Shown one piece after another: positions 13,562-15,337 of a stretch of 15,337 bases of DNA (its first letter is position 1; every line of letters begins with the position of its first letter). The notes beneath the pieces were generated by a model. The model searched no databases. It saw only the letters and a list, made by a program, of their open reading frames with translations, and was not told the origin of the DNA. The translations under genes were made by a program, and so were the position numbers. Origin of the DNA: an uncultured Collinsella sp. (GTDB lineage: Bacteria > Actinomycetota > Coriobacteriia > Coriobacteriales > Coriobacteriaceae); assembly GCA_900550185.1 (NCBI GenBank), contig URRN01000028.1:1-15337 (forward strand), given 5' to 3'.

Positions 13562-14970
13562 GTGAGCACCCCCAACAAACCGATCGCGTGCTGCGCGACA
13601 CCCGCATTCTGACGCTTCGCATTTGGGCTGTTGTCGGCTGCATTGTCATCGCCGCTGTCATCTTTAACCTTATGGGCATCCTGGCACCGGTTATTGAGTT
13701 TCTTGCCGTTGGCTCCATCATTGCTTTTGTGATGTCCCCGATCACCAACTGGCTCGAGCATCATGGCGTCGGCCGTGGCATCGGTTCGCTTATCGCGCTT
13801 ATTGTTGTTGTTGCCGTGCTCGTCGGTGTCGTTTGCATCTTGTCGCCGATTCTCTTTGGTCAGATCATGGAAGTCCTGAGCCGCCTGCCCGAGCAGCTTC
13901 GTGTTGCGGGTGGCGATCTCAACGAGATGATCTCGCATGCCAAGACGCTCAACAACACGCCGCTCAAGGAGTATTTGGACGACAACCTGTCGTCGCTGGT
14001 TGCCGTGGCATCGAAGTATGTGTCTCAGATCGCTGCCGAGCTTGGCCGCGGTGTGTTCCCGCTCATCACCAATACGGCCTCGCAGTTGTTCGTGATCTTC
14101 CTTGGTCTGGTGCTTGCCTACTGGATGGCCTGCGACTACCCTCGCATGCATCACGAGATTTGCACCATCATCGGTCAGGAGAAGGAGACCTCGTACCGCT
14201 TTATGGTCGCCATCCTTTCTCGCTCTGTCGGCGGCTACATGCGCGGTATGGTCGTGACGTCCATCTGCGGTGGTTTCCTCGCCTTTATCGGTTTTATGAT
14301 CATCGGTCATCCGTATGCGGCGCTCATGGCTATCTTTACCGGCATCATGCATTTGGTTCCGGTCGTCGGTCCTTGGGTGAGCGCAGCAATCGCCACAGTG
14401 CTCGGTTTCATGTTCAGCCCCATGTTGGCGTTATGGACGCTCATTGTGACTATGGTCGCGCAAAATGTCACCGACAACGTGATTTCGCCTAAGGTCATGC
14501 AGAGCTCGGTGCAGGTGCATCCCATCATGAGCCTCACGGCGCTCGTTATTGGCTCGGCACTCATGGGTCCCATCGGCATGATTATTGCCATCCCTCTGTG
14601 TGCGGCCCTCAAGGGTATCTTCGTGTACTACTTCGAGAATGAGACCGGCCGCCAGCTTGTGGCCTATGACGGCGCCGTGTTTAAGGGCACACCGTACCGC
14701 GATGCCGATGGCAACCCGGTCGCCGCCTACGACGCGCTCGGCGACGACACCTTCATCTACGAGTCCGAGCTCATCGGCAACGAGACCGCTCCCGAGGCCC
14801 AGGCGATGCCTAAGCCCGAGTTCGATAATCCCTGGATCAAGCTCTCGGGTCTGCAACCCGATGCCACGGGCTTCTTCAAGAATCCCTTCGCCAAGGACGA
14901 TGACTCCAACTCGGACGACGATACCAAAACCGGCATCGACGGCTCCATGGACGATTCGGATTCTAAATAA
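13558..14970 (+). CDS. AI-2E/PerM-family membrane transporter
   Basis: A 470-residue integral membrane protein with about eight hydrophobic segments in the first 360 residues. Family signatures include the N-terminal pair of helices with LAVGSIIAFVMSPITNWLE (49-67), an extracytoplasmic-type region (about 102-165), HLVPVVGPWVSAAIAT (265-280) and DNVISPKVMQSSVQVHPIMS (306-325). Proteins of this family (YdiK, PerM, TqsA) export small molecules or ions; the substrate cannot be told. Residues about 365-470 form an extra cytoplasmic tail that becomes very acidic at the end (many D and S). The ATG overlaps the sigma-factor stop (ATGA), so it is the last gene of that operon. Confidence 0.85.
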   Translation: MSEHPQQTDRVLRDTRILTLRIWAVVGCIVIAAVIFNLMGILAPVIEFLAVGSIIAFVMSPITNWLEHHGVGRGIGSLIALIVVVAVLVGVVCILSPILFGQIMEVLSRLPEQLRVAGGDLNEMISHAKTLNNTPLKEYLDDNLSSLVAVASKYVSQIAAELGRGVFPLITNTASQLFVIFLGLVLAYWMACDYPRMHHEICTIIGQEKETSYRFMVAILSRSVGGYMRGMVVTSICGGFLAFIGFMIIGHPYAALMAIFTGIMHLVPVVGPWVSAAIATVLGFMFSPMLALWTLIVTMVAQNVTDNVISPKVMQSSVQVHPIMSLTALVIGSALMGPIGMIIAIPLCAALKGIFVYYFENETGRQLVAYDGAVFKGTPYRDADGNPVAAYDALGDDTFIYESELIGNETAPEAQAMPKPEFDNPWIKLSGLQPDATGFFKNPFAKDDDSNSDDDTKTGIDGSMDDSDSK

Positions 14971-14976
14971 GCCCCG

Positions 14977-15216
14977 TTAGCGTTTCTTGAAGTTGTAAAT
15001 GACAAGAAACGCGAGCAAAGCGATTGATAAGGGGCCGGCTACGTAGAAAAAGAGAACGTCAATTGCGCGTAGAGTGTAATAAGCCTTATCGCCTGACATT
15101 ACTGCATACAATACGTAGCCAAATGCTGGTTGGCTTGCGTACCAGCAGGAGAAAGCCAAAAGCGTCAAAAGTGCTACTACCAGAAGTGCATTTAGGAAAA
15201 ATCGTTTGCTTTTCAT
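14977..15216 (-). CDS. Small two-helix membrane protein of unknown function
   Basis: A 79-residue protein starting MKSKRFF, with hydrophobic segments at about 8-26 and 53-75, and ending in YNFKKR. The minus-strand ATG at 15216 follows AAGGAG at ideal spacing, which makes it a likely real gene. I do not recognise a family. Its base composition is less GC-rich than its neighbours. It converges on the transporter gene, with only six bases between the two stop codons. Confidence 0.6.
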   Translation of the reverse strand: MKSKRFFLNALLVVALLTLLAFSCWYASQPAFGYVLYAVMSGDKAYYTLRAIDVLFFYVAGPLSIALLAFLVIYNFKKR

Positions 15217-15242
15217 CGATCGCTCCTTCCAGGTGACTCATA

Positions 15243-15271
15243 TATGTAATTCTACAGCAGTCCTTTTTCAA
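15243..15271 (-). promoter_or_regulatory. Candidate promoter of the small membrane protein gene
   Basis: On the minus strand TTGAAA (15271-15266) and TACATA (15248-15243) are spaced by 17 bases and lie upstream of the start codon. The -10 match is modest. Confidence 0.35.
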
Positions 15272-15308
15272 AGGATCGTTCAGTCCTAAATAACGTGCAC
15301 TTTCGCTG

Positions 15309-15337
15309 GAGGGTCGCTGTTTGGCGGCCCTCTTTTT
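15309..15337 (+). terminator. Intrinsic terminator on the plus strand at the window edge
   Basis: GAGGGTCGC (15309-15317) pairs with GCGGCCCTC (15324-15332) with one T-G wobble, followed by TTTTT to the end of the window. No plus-strand gene ends just upstream; the nearest is the transporter at 14970. Confidence 0.75.

Noticed and set aside
1..15337. CRISPR array, prophage, insertion sequence or defence island
   Set aside because: I found no regularly spaced direct repeats, no transposase, integrase or phage structural gene and no nuclease/methylase pair in any frame.

Overview
This window looks like a chromosomal segment of a GC-rich Coriobacteriia-type actinobacterium, most likely Collinsella or a close relative. 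I infer this from the strong G/C bias at third codon positions, the closest-feeling protein families, a T-box on ileS and the gene neighbourhoods. No search was run, so genus level is an inference. Most of the window is core housekeeping. I found no CRISPR array, no rRNA or tRNA gene, no intact insertion sequence and no clear defence or biosynthetic system.

Left part (1-2060): an AT-rich, edge-truncated peptidase E-like gene (minus strand) differs sharply in composition from the rest and is probably foreign. It is followed by about 500 bases without a convincing gene, holding a 13-bp perfect inverted repeat (429-441/540-552) and two strong hairpins. A glycerol-dehydrogenase-like iron/zinc alcohol dehydrogenase on the minus strand reads towards those hairpins.

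Centre (2061-8522): a complete transcriptional T-box riboswitch with an ATC isoleucine specifier controls ileS. A pair of tandem palindromic repeats and an intrinsic terminator follow it. Then come lspA and an RluD-family pseudouridine synthase overlapping by one base, and a membrane-bound processive family 2 glycosyltransferase that ends at a terminator belonging to a repeated family.

Right part (8604-15337): a small stand-alone type IV prepilin peptidase-like protein, a dGTPase-like HD hydrolase and the replication-repair AAA+ ATPase RarA/MgsA. Next is a tightly overlapping operon of a DUF948-like membrane coiled-coil protein, a degenerate RsbW-like protein, a SigB/SigF-type sigma factor and an AI-2E/PerM-family transporter. 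A small two-helix membrane protein on the minus strand converges on this operon. The window ends in a plus-strand terminator without an obvious gene of its own.

The most interesting points are the RsbW-like protein that has lost its ATP-binding residues but sits next to its presumed sigma factor; the variant T-box bulge; the transcript-oriented repeat terminators; the tandem palindromes that contain the ileS stop codon; and the structured gene-free stretch beside the foreign-looking peptidase gene.
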